The position numbers were made by a program, and so were the translations under genes. Source: Hyphomicrobiales bacterium (GTDB lineage Bacteria > Pseudomonadota > Alphaproteobacteria > Rhizobiales > Beijerinckiaceae). From it: 12,110 nucleotides of DNA. Below the pieces are notes generated by a model. It saw nothing but the letters and a program-made list of their open reading frames with translations, made no database searches and had not been told where the DNA came from. Each line of letters opens with the position of its first letter. Position 1 is the stretch's first letter. Below, one piece after another: positions 1 to 7,493 of this stretch. The DNA is taken from NCBI GenBank assembly GCA_027489835.1, contig JAIXZF010000464.1, positions 1 to 12,110 on the forward strand. Direction: 5' to 3'.

Positions 1-2012
1 CCGAGGACATCACGGCCGCGCTCTCCGGCACGCAATGGGGCAGCTGGGGCAGCGACATCACCCGCGCGCAGGTGAAGCAGGCCGGGCTCGACCCCGACAA
101 TCCCGAGATCGCCCGCGTGGTCGGCTTCTCCCTCAGGCTGCTGGGCTTCCCGCGCCATCTGTCGCAGCATGTCGGCGGCTTCGTGCTGGCGCGCCACCGG
201 CTCGACGAACTGGTGCCCATCGGCAATGCGGCGATGGCGGACCGCACCTTCATCGAATGGGACAAGGACGACATCGACGCGCTTGGGCTGATGAAGGTCG
301 ACATCCTCGCCCTCGGCATGCTGACCTGCATCCGCAAGGCCTTCGAGCTCCTGAAGGACCACGAGGGCATCGAGTTCGGTCTCGCCGACGTGCCGACCGA
401 GGACCCCGAAACCTACGCGATGCTGCGCCGGGGCGATTCCATCGGCGTCTTCCAGGTGGAGAGCCGCGCGCAGATCAACATGCTGCCGCGTCTGAAGCCC
501 AAGACCTTCTACGATCTCGTCATCCAGGTGGCGATCGTCAGGCCGGGCCCGATCCAGGGCAACATGGTCCATCCCTATCTCAGGCGCCGGGCCGGGCTGG
601 AGGATGTCAGCTTTCCCTCGCCCGCCCCGCCGCATGATCCCAACGAGCTGCGCTCCGTGCTCGGCAAGACCATGGGCGTGCCGCTCTTCCAGGAGCAGGC
701 CATGCAGCTCGCCATGGTGGCTGCGCGCTTCTCCGATGTGGAAGCCAACCAGCTCCGCCGCGCCATGGCCACCTTCCGCAATGTCGGCACCATGCACCGC
801 TTCGAGAGCCTCATGGTCGAGCGCATGGTGGAGCGCGGCTATGACCGCGGCTTCGCCCAGAACTGCTTCGAGCAGATCAAGGGCTTCGGCTCCTATGGCT
901 TTCCGGAAAGCCACGCCGCCTCCTTCGCCAAGCTGGTCTACATCTCGTCCTGGCTGAAATGCCATCATCCCCACATCTTCGCCGCCGCTCTGCTCAACGC
1001 CCAGCCCATGGGCTTTTACGCCCCCGCCCAGATCGTGCGCGATGCGGCGGAGCACGGGGTCGAGGTGCGCCCCGTCGACGTCAACGCCAGCCATTGGGAC
1101 AATACGCTCGAGCCTGCCGAGCCGGGGCAGGGGGGATTTTCCCACGCGCTGAGGCTCGGCTTCCGCCAGGCGGAGGGCATCCATGAGGCCGAGGCGCTGC
1201 GGCTGGTCCATGCCCGGCGGGACGGCTATGCCTCGGCCGAGGAGCTGGCGGCGCGGGCTGATCTCGGCAGCCGGGCGATGCGCGCCCTCGCCGACGTCGA
1301 CGCCTTCCGCTCGATCGGGCTCGACCGGCGCGCCGCGCTCTGGGAGGTCCGCCGCCTGCCCGAAGACGATCCGCTGCCGCTCTTCGCCGCCGCCGGCGTG
1401 CGCGAGCTCGGCGCCGAGCCCGATGCGCTTTTGCCGGAGATGAGCCTCGGCGAGCATGTCGCCACCGACTACCAGACGCTGCGCCTGTCGCTGAAGGCGC
1501 ATCCCATGGCGCTGTTGCGCCCCTTCCTCGCCGGCGAGCGCGTGTCGAGCTGCGCCGAGACGGCCCTGCGCGCCGATGGCCGCTTCACCCGCACGGCGGG
1601 GCTGGTGCTGGTGCGCCAGCGGCCCGGCAAGGGCAACGCCATCTTCATCACCATCGAGGACGAGACGGGCATCGCCAATTGCGTGCTCTGGGCCCGCAGC
1701 TTCGAGAGGCTGCGCAGGCCCGTGATGGGCGCGCGGCTGATGCTGGTGGAGGGCCGCGTCCAGCGCAGCCCCGAGGGCGTGGTCCACCTGATGGCGAGCT
1801 GGATCGTCGACCGCTCCGACCTGCTCGACCGGCTATGGGAGGCGGAGGTCGAGGCGCCGCCCCGGCCCCGCTCGCTCCTCGCTCCGGCCGATGAGGGCGC
1901 GACGCTCGGAGGCCATGCGGCGGAGGCGGCAAGGCCGGGCCTCCAGCCCCGCCGTCAGGCCTGGCATCCGCGCGATGCCCGCATCCTGCCCAAATCGCGC
2001 GATTTCCATTGA
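1..2012 (+). CDS. dnaE2: Error-prone DNA polymerase DnaE2 (ImuC), C-terminal part, 5'-truncated by the window edge
   Basis: This is the C-terminal ~669 residues of a C-family DNA polymerase alpha subunit; reading starts in frame at position 3 and the N-terminal PHP domain and first two catalytic Asp lie off the left edge. It shows the DnaE2-type block KVDILALGMLTCI (Asp codon 300-302 matches the third catalytic Asp of DnaE), then QVAIVRPGPIQGNMVHPYL, GSYGFPESHAASFAKLVY and QPMGFYAPAQIVRDA. An OB-fold follows (about 1587-1810), and the end PKSRDFH is characteristic of DnaE2 rather than replicative DnaE1. In Caulobacter and mycobacteria the family works with ImuA and ImuB in SOS-induced translesion synthesis and mutagenesis; imuA/imuB would be expected upstream, outside the window. 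Its stop is only 5 bp from the stop of the convergent gene, with no terminator hairpin visible. No frameshift is seen. GTG at 72 is internal, not the start. Confidence 0.96.
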   Translation, partial: EDITAALSGTQWGSWGSDITRAQVKQAGLDPDNPEIARVVGFSLRLLGFPRHLSQHVGGFVLARHRLDELVPIGNAAMADRTFIEWDKDDIDALGLMKVDILALGMLTCIRKAFELLKDHEGIEFGLADVPTEDPETYAMLRRGDSIGVFQVESRAQINMLPRLKPKTFYDLVIQVAIVRPGPIQGNMVHPYLRRRAGLEDVSFPSPAPPHDPNELRSVLGKTMGVPLFQEQAMQLAMVAARFSDVEANQLRRAMATFRNVGTMHRFESLMVERMVERGYDRGFAQNCFEQIKGFGSYGFPESHAASFAKLVYISSWLKCHHPHIFAAALLNAQPMGFYAPAQIVRDAAEHGVEVRPVDVNASHWDNTLEPAEPGQGGFSHALRLGFRQAEGIHEAEALRLVHARRDGYASAEELAARADLGSRAMRALADVDAFRSIGLDRRAALWEVRRLPEDDPLPLFAAAGVRELGAEPDALLPEMSLGEHVATDYQTLRLSLKAHPMALLRPFLAGERVSSCAETALRADGRFTRTAGLVLVRQRPGKGNAIFITIEDETGIANCVLWARSFERLRRPVMGARLMLVEGRVQRSPEGVVHLMASWIVDRSDLLDRLWEAEVEAPPRPRSLLAPADEGATLGGHAAEAARPGLQPRRQAWHPRDARILPKSRDFH

Positions 2013-2017
2013 GCGCC

Positions 2018-2794
2018 TCAGCGCCTGTCGGCCCCGAAGCGTTCGAGCGTCGGCCGCCAATGCGCACCCGCGATCCAGGCACGCAGCGCGTCCGGATCGT
2101 GCTGACCGGGATCGAGATGGGCGACGGCGCGCCAGGCGATGCAGAGCATGCAGGAGAGCACCGGCGCCCCCGCCACGCGCGGCCAGCGCGCGATGGCCTC
2201 GAGCGTCGGCATTCCGGTGCCCAGCATCAGCACCGCGTCGAGCCGCTCTCCCTCGAGCTGCTTCAGCGCCGCCTCGGCGGCCGCAGCGGAGAGGCTGTAG
2301 ATGGGGTGGAAGGCCGAACTCTCGCGATAGGCGCTCGCCTCCGCAGCCACCTCGAAGCCGCGCGCCGTCCAGTAGCCGGCGCTCTCCTTGTCGAGCGCGG
2401 AGTTGTAGGGCGAGACGAGCCCGATTCGCTTCGCCCCGAGCATCCGCAGCGCATCCACCGAGGCGCTCGCCCCGTTGAGAGCCGGAACGCCGCTCCTCGC
2501 CGCGATCTCGGCCATCAGCGCATCCTCGCGCTCCGTGCCGAGCAGGTAGGATGCGCCGGTGCAGGCCAGCGCGATCACGTCGACCGGCGCGTTGGCGAAC
2601 TGGGCGAGGGCGCCGGGAAACTGATCCATGTAGTCGAGAAGCCGCTCGGAAATGGTGGCGCGCTCGCTCATCATCCGGGCGTTGACGAAGGCGTGGCCCG
2701 GCGGCGTCAGGATCGCCATCTCCGGCTCCACCGTGGTGTTGGCCTGGGGCGTGAACACCCCGATGAGGCCCCTGGGCGCGTATTCCACCGTCAT
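2018..2794 (-). CDS. Asp/Glu racemase superfamily enzyme, maleate isomerase / arylmalonate decarboxylase-like
   Basis: The gene encodes a 258-residue cytosolic enzyme of the family containing maleate cis-trans isomerase (NicE/MaiA), arylmalonate decarboxylase, and Asp, Glu and hydantoin racemases. Near the N-terminus is GLIGVFTPQANTTVEPEM. The first catalytic-Cys block is ALACTGASYLLG (Cys78), matching the family pattern YGCTSGS. The second block, normally SCTNLRTLE, reads LGTGMPTLE here, so the usual second Cys is Gly192; two other Cys (215 and 218) lie in the following strand. The start at 2794 is chosen because a strong Shine-Dalgarno (AGGAGGGGAGA) precedes it. The upstream ATG at 2881 would add 29 residues, lacks a ribosome site and would overlap the shared regulatory motif. 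It is divergent from the flavin hydroxylase at 2911, which suggests a role on a ring-opened dicarboxylate or malonate-like product. The family call is firm; whether it is an isomerase, racemase or decarboxylase is open. Confidence 0.85.
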   Translation of the reverse strand: MTVEYAPRGLIGVFTPQANTTVEPEMAILTPPGHAFVNARMMSERATISERLLDYMDQFPGALAQFANAPVDVIALACTGASYLLGTEREDALMAEIAARSGVPALNGASASVDALRMLGAKRIGLVSPYNSALDKESAGYWTARGFEVAAEASAYRESSAFHPIYSLSAAAAEAALKQLEGERLDAVLMLGTGMPTLEAIARWPRVAGAPVLSCMLCIAWRAVAHLDPGQHDPDALRAWIAGAHWRPTLERFGADRR

Positions 2795-2800
2795 GCCGCC

Positions 2801-2811
2801 TCTCCCCTCCT
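2801..2811 (-). promoter_or_regulatory. Ribosome binding site deciding the start of the racemase-like gene
   Basis: On the minus strand this reads AGGAGGGGAGA, a purine-rich Shine-Dalgarno ending 6 bp before ATG 2794. The longer-frame ATG at 2881 has nothing comparable, so the shorter protein is preferred. Confidence 0.7.
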
Positions 2812-2863
2812 GCTCCGTGAAGCCCCGCCCATGAAGCTCGGCCAGGGACTCGACGTTTCGATC

Positions 2864-2886
2864 AGTTGTATTAAATGTCATACCTC
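2864..2886. promoter_or_regulatory. Shared AT-rich motif, copy 1 (candidate operator)
   Basis: The motif begins AGTTGTATTAAA, identical over 12 bp to copy 2 at 7494-7516, and ends ACCTC in both copies; overall 19 of 23 positions match. An imperfect dyad is visible: GTATTAAA facing the reverse complement of GTATGACA (6 of 8 half-site matches). GntR-family operators typically have GT...AC ended dyads, which fits the HutC-type regulator encoded at 10961-11764. It could instead be a conserved core promoter element. Binding is inference. Confidence 0.55.
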
Positions 2887-2910
2887 TCTGGGGCGCAACG
2901 GTGCGGATTC

Positions 2911-4578
2911 ATGATCGAGGTTCCGGTGCTGATCGTTGGCGGCGGGCCGGTGGGGCTGACCCTCGCCGGCGAGCTCGGCTGGCGCGGCCAGTCCGCGATG
3001 CTGGTCGAGGAGCGCACTGCGCCGACGGAGCATCCCAAGGCCACGCTGCTCGGCGCCCGCTCCATGGAGCTCTACCGCCGCTGGGGCATCGCCGACGCCA
3101 TCTTTGCCGCCGCGCTTCCGCCGGAGATCAACTACTTCATCACCTTTTCGACCCGCCTCGCCGGGCATGAGCTCCACCGCATCACCTCGCCCTCCATCGC
3201 CGAGACCATCGAGCGCCCGCCAGCGGCCGTTGCGAAGTATCGCGAGCTCTCCTGGTCGCCCTACTACAAGACGCAGATCGGCCAGCAGGCGCTGGAGCCG
3301 GTGCTCATCGACTTCGTCCGGCGCCAGCCCGGCGTCGCGCTGCGCCATGGCTGGCGCTTCCTCGATGCCGCGGAGGATGGTGAGGGCGTCACGGCCCGCC
3401 TCGTCGAGGCCGCGACCGGGCGCGAGGAGCGGGTCAGGGCGCGCTGGCTCGTCGCCTGCGACGGCGGCGGCTCGGCCATCCGCAAGTCGCTGGGCATCGG
3501 CATGAACGGGCGTGGCCGCATGAGGCCCAACGTCAGCTTCCATTTCGAATCCGACGAGTTCCTGAAGGTGCACGATCGCGGGGTCGGCAACCTCTACTTC
3601 ATCTTCGCGCCGGACTCGTTCGGCCTGTTCACCGCCATCGACGGCCGCAGGCGCTGGGCCTACCAGTTCTATTTCCTCGATCCGTCGCGGCGCACCGACG
3701 CGCTCGACCCGGCCGAGGTGCTGCACCGCGCCGTCGGCCGCCCCTTCGCCTTCACGCTGAAGGGCGTGCAGCACTGGCACCATCACCAGTCGGTGGCGCG
3801 AAGCTGGCGCAGCCGCCTCGACGGGGACGCGCCGGGCCGCATCTTCCTCGCCGGCGACGCCGCGCATCGGTTCGCGCCGACCGGCGGGGTCGGCATGAAC
3901 ACCGGCATCGGCGACGCGGTCGATCTGGGCTGGAAGCTCGACGCGGTGCTGAAGGGCTGGGGCGGCGAGGCGCTGCTCGAAAGCTACGAGCGGGAGCGCA
4001 AGCCCATCGCCGTCCGCAACTCGGTGATCTCGGCCAACAACTCCGACAAGATCGACATGGTCATGGACGAGACCCCGCCCGAGGTCGAGGAGGACAGCCC
4101 GCGCGGCGAGCGCGTGCGCGCCGATGTGGCGCGCAAGATCCGCTGGATGGCGCGTCAGTTCAATTCGGCCGGCACGCATCTGGGCTACCGCTATGTCGAC
4201 AGCCCCGTCATCGTGGCCGAGACAAGCCCCGAGCCGCCCGACGATCCCACGCAGGTCGTGCCCTCGACCTGGCCGGGGTCGCGCGCCCCGCATGCCTTCA
4301 TGGGCGCCGACGGCTCTGCGCGCGGCCAGTCCACGCTCGACTGGTTCGGGCACGGCTTCGTGCTGCTCCATGCGGGCGATGGCGCGCCCGCCCGGCCCCT
4401 GGCCGATGCGCTCGCCGCGCGGGGAGCGCCGGCCCGCCTCCAGCCCCTGCCGCCGGGGCTCGGCCCGCTCTATCAGATGCCCTATGTGCTGGTGCGGCCG
4501 GACGGGCATGTCGCCTGGCGCGGCGAAGCGCCGCCAACCGATCCGAAGGGAGTGGCCGATGTCGTCTGCGGGGCCTGA
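2911..4578 (+). CDS. FAD-dependent aromatic hydroxylase, TfdB/PheA (phenol hydroxylase)-like class A monooxygenase
   Basis: The 555-residue protein has the full class A flavoprotein monooxygenase architecture. VLIVGGGPVGL (GxGxxG, residues 10-15) binds FAD, VACDGGGSAIRK (DG motif, 181-192) contacts FAD and NAD(P)H, and FLAGDAAHRFAPTGGVGMN (GD motif, 312-330) closes the FAD site. About 100 C-terminal residues (~455-555, ending VLVRPDGHVAWRGE then a short tail) resemble the thioredoxin-like domain of phenol and 2,4-dichlorophenol hydroxylases, without a CxxC. Such enzymes ortho-hydroxylate phenolic rings using NAD(P)H and O2 in the cytosol. Start ATG 2911 places the Rossmann motif at the usual distance; the in-frame ATG at 2875 lies inside the AT-rich motif and has no ribosome site. 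The ABC ATPase start overlaps the 3' end by 20 bp, so the two are translationally coupled. The exact aromatic substrate is unknown. Confidence 0.92.
   Translation: MIEVPVLIVGGGPVGLTLAGELGWRGQSAMLVEERTAPTEHPKATLLGARSMELYRRWGIADAIFAAALPPEINYFITFSTRLAGHELHRITSPSIAETIERPPAAVAKYRELSWSPYYKTQIGQQALEPVLIDFVRRQPGVALRHGWRFLDAAEDGEGVTARLVEAATGREERVRARWLVACDGGGSAIRKSLGIGMNGRGRMRPNVSFHFESDEFLKVHDRGVGNLYFIFAPDSFGLFTAIDGRRRWAYQFYFLDPSRRTDALDPAEVLHRAVGRPFAFTLKGVQHWHHHQSVARSWRSRLDGDAPGRIFLAGDAAHRFAPTGGVGMNTGIGDAVDLGWKLDAVLKGWGGEALLESYERERKPIAVRNSVISANNSDKIDMVMDETPPEVEEDSPRGERVRADVARKIRWMARQFNSAGTHLGYRYVDSPVIVAETSPEPPDDPTQVVPSTWPGSRAPHAFMGADGSARGQSTLDWFGHGFVLLHAGDGAPARPLADALAARGAPARLQPLPPGLGPLYQMPYVLVRPDGHVAWRGEAPPTDPKGVADVVCGA
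4546..4552 (+). promoter_or_regulatory. Internal ribosome binding site for the ABC ATPase
   Basis: AAGGGAG inside the end of the hydroxylase gene lies 6 bp before ATG 4559. It fixes the ATPase start within the upstream gene, against much longer open frames running back to about 4124. Confidence 0.65.
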
Positions 4579-5380
4579 GGCGCATGGCGCGGGAGCCATC
4601 CGGCCCGCCATCGCGATGCGCGCGCTCGAGAAATGGTACGGCACCCGCGATGCGCCGGTGCATGCGCTGAGCCCGACCGACCTTGACATTCCCGAGGGCG
4701 AGCTGCTCGTGCTGCTCGGCCCCTCCGGCTGCGGCAAGACCACGATGCTGCGCATGATCGGCGGCCTGATCGAGCCGACGGCGGGCGAACTCACCATCGA
4801 GGGCGCCCCGCTCTGGCGCGGCGGCGCCAGGCAGAACCAGGCGCTCGGCCAGCTCGGCATGGTGTTCCAGGACGCCAACCTGTTTCCCTGGCTCACCATC
4901 GAGGACAACATCGCCCTGCCGCTCGAGTTCAAGGGCGTGGGCCGGGCCGAGCGGATGGCGAAGGCTGCGGAGCTGACGAAGCTGGTCGGCATCGCCGGCT
5001 TCGAGAAACGCTGGCCCAAGGAATTGTCGGGCGGCATGCGCCAGCGCGCCGCCATCGCCCGGGCCCTGTCCTACGATCCCGAGATCCTGCTGATGGACGA
5101 GCCCTTCGGCGCCCTCGACGCCATGACGCGCGACGCGATGAACCTCGAGCTCCAGCGCATCTGGCTCGCGACGCGTAAGACCATCGTGCTGGTGACGCAC
5201 TCGATCGGCGAGGCGGTGTTCCTGGCCGACCGCATCGTGATGCTGAGCCCGCGCCCGGGCAGGATCGACACCATCGTGGAGGTCGACCTGCCGCGACCCC
5301 GCAGCCCCGACACGCAGGGGCTCCCCGCCTTCCAGGCGCTGGTCAAGCGCCTGCGCGACCGGCTGGCCGTGATTTCGTGA
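4559..5380 (+). CDS. ABC transporter ATP-binding protein, NitT/TauT family (TauB/SsuB-like)
   Basis: The 273-residue ATPase energises import through the permease encoded next. Walker A is GPSGCGKTT (residues 54-62), the Q-loop is MVFQDANLFPW (Gln104), the signature is LSGGMRQRAAIARAL (156-170), Walker B is ILLMDEPFGALD (176-187) and the switch His is in VTHSIGEA (His214). The NLFPW stretch and DEPFGALD are typical of the nitrate/sulfonate/taurine/aromatic sulfonate import family. ATG 4559 is preceded by AAGGGAG and overlaps the flavin hydroxylase by 20 bp; the 3' end overlaps or abuts the permease. The cognate binding protein is not adjacent but is probably the one at 9926-10939. Family members import small anions, sulfonates, pyrimidines, riboflavin and aromatic acids, so the substrate cannot be read from the ATPase. 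Confidence 0.93.
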   Translation: MSSAGPEAHGAGAIRPAIAMRALEKWYGTRDAPVHALSPTDLDIPEGELLVLLGPSGCGKTTMLRMIGGLIEPTAGELTIEGAPLWRGGARQNQALGQLGMVFQDANLFPWLTIEDNIALPLEFKGVGRAERMAKAAELTKLVGIAGFEKRWPKELSGGMRQRAAIARALSYDPEILLMDEPFGALDAMTRDAMNLELQRIWLATRKTIVLVTHSIGEAVFLADRIVMLSPRPGRIDTIVEVDLPRPRSPDTQGLPAFQALVKRLRDRLAVIS

Positions 5381-5383
5381 GGA
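5379..5383 (+). promoter_or_regulatory. Ribosome binding site favouring the ATG start of the permease
   Basis: GAGGA straddling the ATPase stop codon lies 5 bp before ATG 5389. The alternative GTG at 5377 overlaps the ATPase stop as GTGA but has no clear Shine-Dalgarno; it would add four residues. Confidence 0.45.
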
Positions 5384-5388
5384 CCGTG

Positions 5389-6231
5389 ATGCTGGAGCGC
5401 TCCCCCTTGTCCGCCGCCGCCCGCCAGGCCGACACGCAAGGCCCGGCGGAACCCGTCGCCTGGCCCCGTGAGCGCTGGCTGCCCTGGGTCACGACGCCCC
5501 TGCTCGTGGCGGCGCTGATCGGCGCGTGGCATGTCTATGTCGTGGCGGCCAAGGTCTCGCCCTTCATCCTGCCGTCGCCCGGCTCGGTCTGGACGGCTTG
5601 GGTCGAGATGCTGTGGTCGCCGCGCGCCTGGGTCCATGTCAGGATGACCGTCTATGCGACGCTTCTGGGCTTCGCGTGGGCGCTGGTCATCGGCGTCGGA
5701 CTTGGCGTTCTTATCGGCCGGCTGCGCTGGCTCGAGGTCACGCTCAATCCCTTCATCGTCGCGACGCAGGTCATTCCCAAGGTGGCGCTGGTGCCCCTCT
5801 TCGTCGTCTGGTTCGGCTTCGGCATCACCTCCAAGGTGATCGTCGCCGCCGTGCTCGCCTTCTTTCCCATCCTCACCAACACGGTGCTGGGCGTGAAGTC
5901 GATCGACGCCGGCCACCGCGACGTGGTGACGAGCCTCAACGCCTCGCGCTGGCAGATCTTCCGCCGCCTCGAGCTGCCCTCGGCGCTGCCCTACATCCTC
6001 ACCGGCATGGAGGTCGGCATCGTGCTCGCCATCATCGGGGCCATCGTCGGCGAGTATCTCGGCGGATCGACCGGCCTCGGAGCGCTGATGATCGCCAAGA
6101 TGAACGCCTACGAGACCGACGCGCTCTTCGCCGTCATCCTGCACATGACGCTGCTGGGCTTCCTGTTCTATTTCGCCATCGGCGCGCTGCGCCGCCTGCT
6201 CATCCCCTGGCACCAGTCGGCGAGCCGGTGA
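5389..6231 (+). CDS. ABC transporter permease, NitT/TauT family (TauC/SsuC-like)
   Basis: The 280-residue inner-membrane protein belongs to the BPD_transp_1 permease family. A polar N-terminus of about 30 residues is followed by roughly six hydrophobic segments (for example around LLVAALIGAWHVYVVA, LLGFAWALVIGVGLGVLIG and VIVAAVLAFFPIL). The cytoplasmic EAA-type loop that docks on the ATPase is seen near residues 178-205 as SLNASRWQIFRRLELPSALP, where LNASRWQ replaces the more usual LGAS. It follows the ATPase directly (GTG 5377 would overlap by 4 bp; ATG 5389 has the better ribosome site), so the two form one import unit. It converges on the second flavin monooxygenase with only 26 bp between stops. 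Function as the membrane channel of the importer is firm; the substrate is not. Confidence 0.92.
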   Translation: MLERSPLSAAARQADTQGPAEPVAWPRERWLPWVTTPLLVAALIGAWHVYVVAAKVSPFILPSPGSVWTAWVEMLWSPRAWVHVRMTVYATLLGFAWALVIGVGLGVLIGRLRWLEVTLNPFIVATQVIPKVALVPLFVVWFGFGITSKVIVAAVLAFFPILTNTVLGVKSIDAGHRDVVTSLNASRWQIFRRLELPSALPYILTGMEVGIVLAIIGAIVGEYLGGSTGLGALMIAKMNAYETDALFAVILHMTLLGFLFYFAIGALRRLLIPWHQSASR

Positions 6232-6257
6232 GCCGGTGAGCGCCGCGGCCGGCCGCC
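6232..6257. other. Short convergent intergenic stretch with a GC palindrome
   Basis: The 26 bp between two convergent stops include the perfect 12-bp palindrome GCGGCCGGCCGC, but it has no loop-sized spacer and no T-run, so it is not a convincing intrinsic terminator. At its left edge the 8-bp unit GAGCCGGT is tandemly duplicated (6222-6237), spanning the permease stop codon. Confidence 0.4.
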
Positions 6258-7454
6258 TCAGCTGACCAAGGCCGCCTGGCGCAGCCCCTCGATCATCGAG
6301 GAGCGCATCAGGTGCGCCTTGAGCCGCGCCGGGTCGCGCGTGATCGCCTGCAGCTCCGCCAGCGCCTCGCGGCGCTTGTCCGGGTCCTTCTCGCGCATCC
6401 GGGCCCGGTTGCGGTCCGACTGCACGAGGATCTGCTCGGCAGCCACGGGCCTCCGCCGCCTGTCGTAGAGGTCCAGCCTGCCGCGATCGGCCCCGCGCGC
6501 GATCTCGATGAGCGCGGCGGCGAGTTCGAAGGCGTCGTGAAGCCCGCCATTGAGCCCCATCCCGCCGGCCGGCGAGTTGAGGTGGGCGGCGTCGCCGGCC
6601 AGCGCCACCCGCCCCACGGCGTAGCGCGGCACGATGCGCTGATGCACGCGGTAGGGCCGCGCCTCCATCACCTCGTAGCGCATAGCGCGCGGCACGATCT
6701 CCTGCAGGCTCGCATCGAGATGGTCGGGGGCGAGCTGCTCCTCGACGCTCAGCTCCTCGCGCGGATAGATCGAGACGCGCCAGCGCCCGGGCACCTTCAG
6801 CAGCGAGAAGTTGCCGCCGGGCTTCCAGCAATACGAGACGTTCGAAAGCCCTTCGAGATGACTCTCGAACGGGAAGGTCGTCGTCGCCAGCAGCGTCGTC
6901 TCCGGATAGGTCTGCCCCTCGAAGGGCAGGCCGAGCCCCTGCCGCACTACGCTGCGCGCGCCGTCGCAGCCCACGAGGAAGCGGGCCCGGAAGCTTTCGC
7001 AGCCGGCGGGTCCGACGATCTCCGCCGTCACCCCGTCCTCGTCCTGGGAAAAGCCCGCGACGCGCGTGCCGAAGCGCACCGAAGCGTTCGGCTCGCTGGC
7101 GAGGGCCTCGAGCAGGAGCCGCGAAAGCTTCCACTGCTCGCATTGCAGCCGGTAGGGATGCGCGGTCTCGCCCGCCAGCGCACCGAGGTCGAACACCGCG
7201 CGCTCGCCGCCGGGATGCATCCTGACCTGCCAGTGCGGGCACGCGAGGCCCTGCGCCACCAGCGGCGCGGCCAGCCCGAGCGGCGCGAGCAGGTCGAGCG
7301 TGGGCGGATGGAAGGTCGAGGCGCGCAGGTCTTCCGCGATTCCGGCCTCCGCCTCGCAGACCAGCGTGCCGACCCCGCCGCGCGCCAGCAGCAGCGCCGT
7401 CATCAGCCCCACCGGGCCGCCGCCCGAGATCATCACCTCGACGTCCGCCGCCAT
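6258..7454 (-). CDS. Second FAD-dependent class A monooxygenase, short form
   Basis: This 398-residue flavoprotein monooxygenase has the para-hydroxybenzoate hydroxylase fold motifs: MISGGGPVGLMTALLLARGG (GxGxxG, residues 11-16), FLVGCDGARSVVRQGLG (DG motif, 159-175) and VALAGDAAHLNSPAGGMGLN (GD motif, 283-302). It lacks the C-terminal thioredoxin-like domain of the hydroxylase at 2911, so the two are not simple recent duplicates. The size suits hydroxylases such as 6-hydroxynicotinate or salicylate monooxygenase, and also the ring-opening MHPC oxygenase of vitamin B6 catabolism; sequence alone does not choose. ATG 7454 is preceded by GGGAG 8 bp upstream. It is transcribed away from the SDR-ALDH operon, sharing a divergent promoter with the second copy of the AT-rich motif. 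Confidence 0.9.
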   Translation of the reverse strand: MAADVEVMISGGGPVGLMTALLLARGGVGTLVCEAEAGIAEDLRASTFHPPTLDLLAPLGLAAPLVAQGLACPHWQVRMHPGGERAVFDLGALAGETAHPYRLQCEQWKLSRLLLEALASEPNASVRFGTRVAGFSQDEDGVTAEIVGPAGCESFRARFLVGCDGARSVVRQGLGLPFEGQTYPETTLLATTTFPFESHLEGLSNVSYCWKPGGNFSLLKVPGRWRVSIYPREELSVEEQLAPDHLDASLQEIVPRAMRYEVMEARPYRVHQRIVPRYAVGRVALAGDAAHLNSPAGGMGLNGGLHDAFELAAALIEIARGADRGRLDLYDRRRRPVAAEQILVQSDRNRARMREKDPDKRREALAELQAITRDPARLKAHLMRSSMIEGLRQAALVS

Positions 7455-7493
7455 GCGCGAAACTCCCGTGCCGGCCCTCTTGCCGAATGGTCG

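Larger units (their letters stand above)
2795..2910. promoter_or_regulatory. Divergent promoter region between racemase-like gene and flavin hydroxylase operon
   Basis: This 116-bp gap separates two divergent genes and must hold the promoters for both. Its centre (about 2863-2886) is markedly AT-rich against a very GC-rich background and contains the motif shared with 7494-7516. No convincing sigma-70 -35/-10 pair could be assigned in either direction; ATGACA on the minus strand resembles a -35 box but lacks a good partner. Confidence 0.6.

Noticed and set aside
6222..6240. Tandem duplication of GAGCCGGT at the permease stop
   Set aside because: Only two 8-bp units; the stop codon is intact, and it is probably a slippage product without function.
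6244..6255. GC palindrome between convergent genes as an intrinsic terminator
   Set aside because: There is no loop-sized spacer and no following T-run in either direction, so the palindrome alone does not support a terminator.
2878..7242. Very long minus-strand open frames (about 725 and 723 codons) opposite the hydroxylase, ABC and second monooxygenase genes
   Set aside because: They are antisense or off-frame to genes with clear family motifs, and are compositionally biased toward Arg, Ala, Gly and His; such long frames are expected by chance in very GC-rich DNA where stops are rare.
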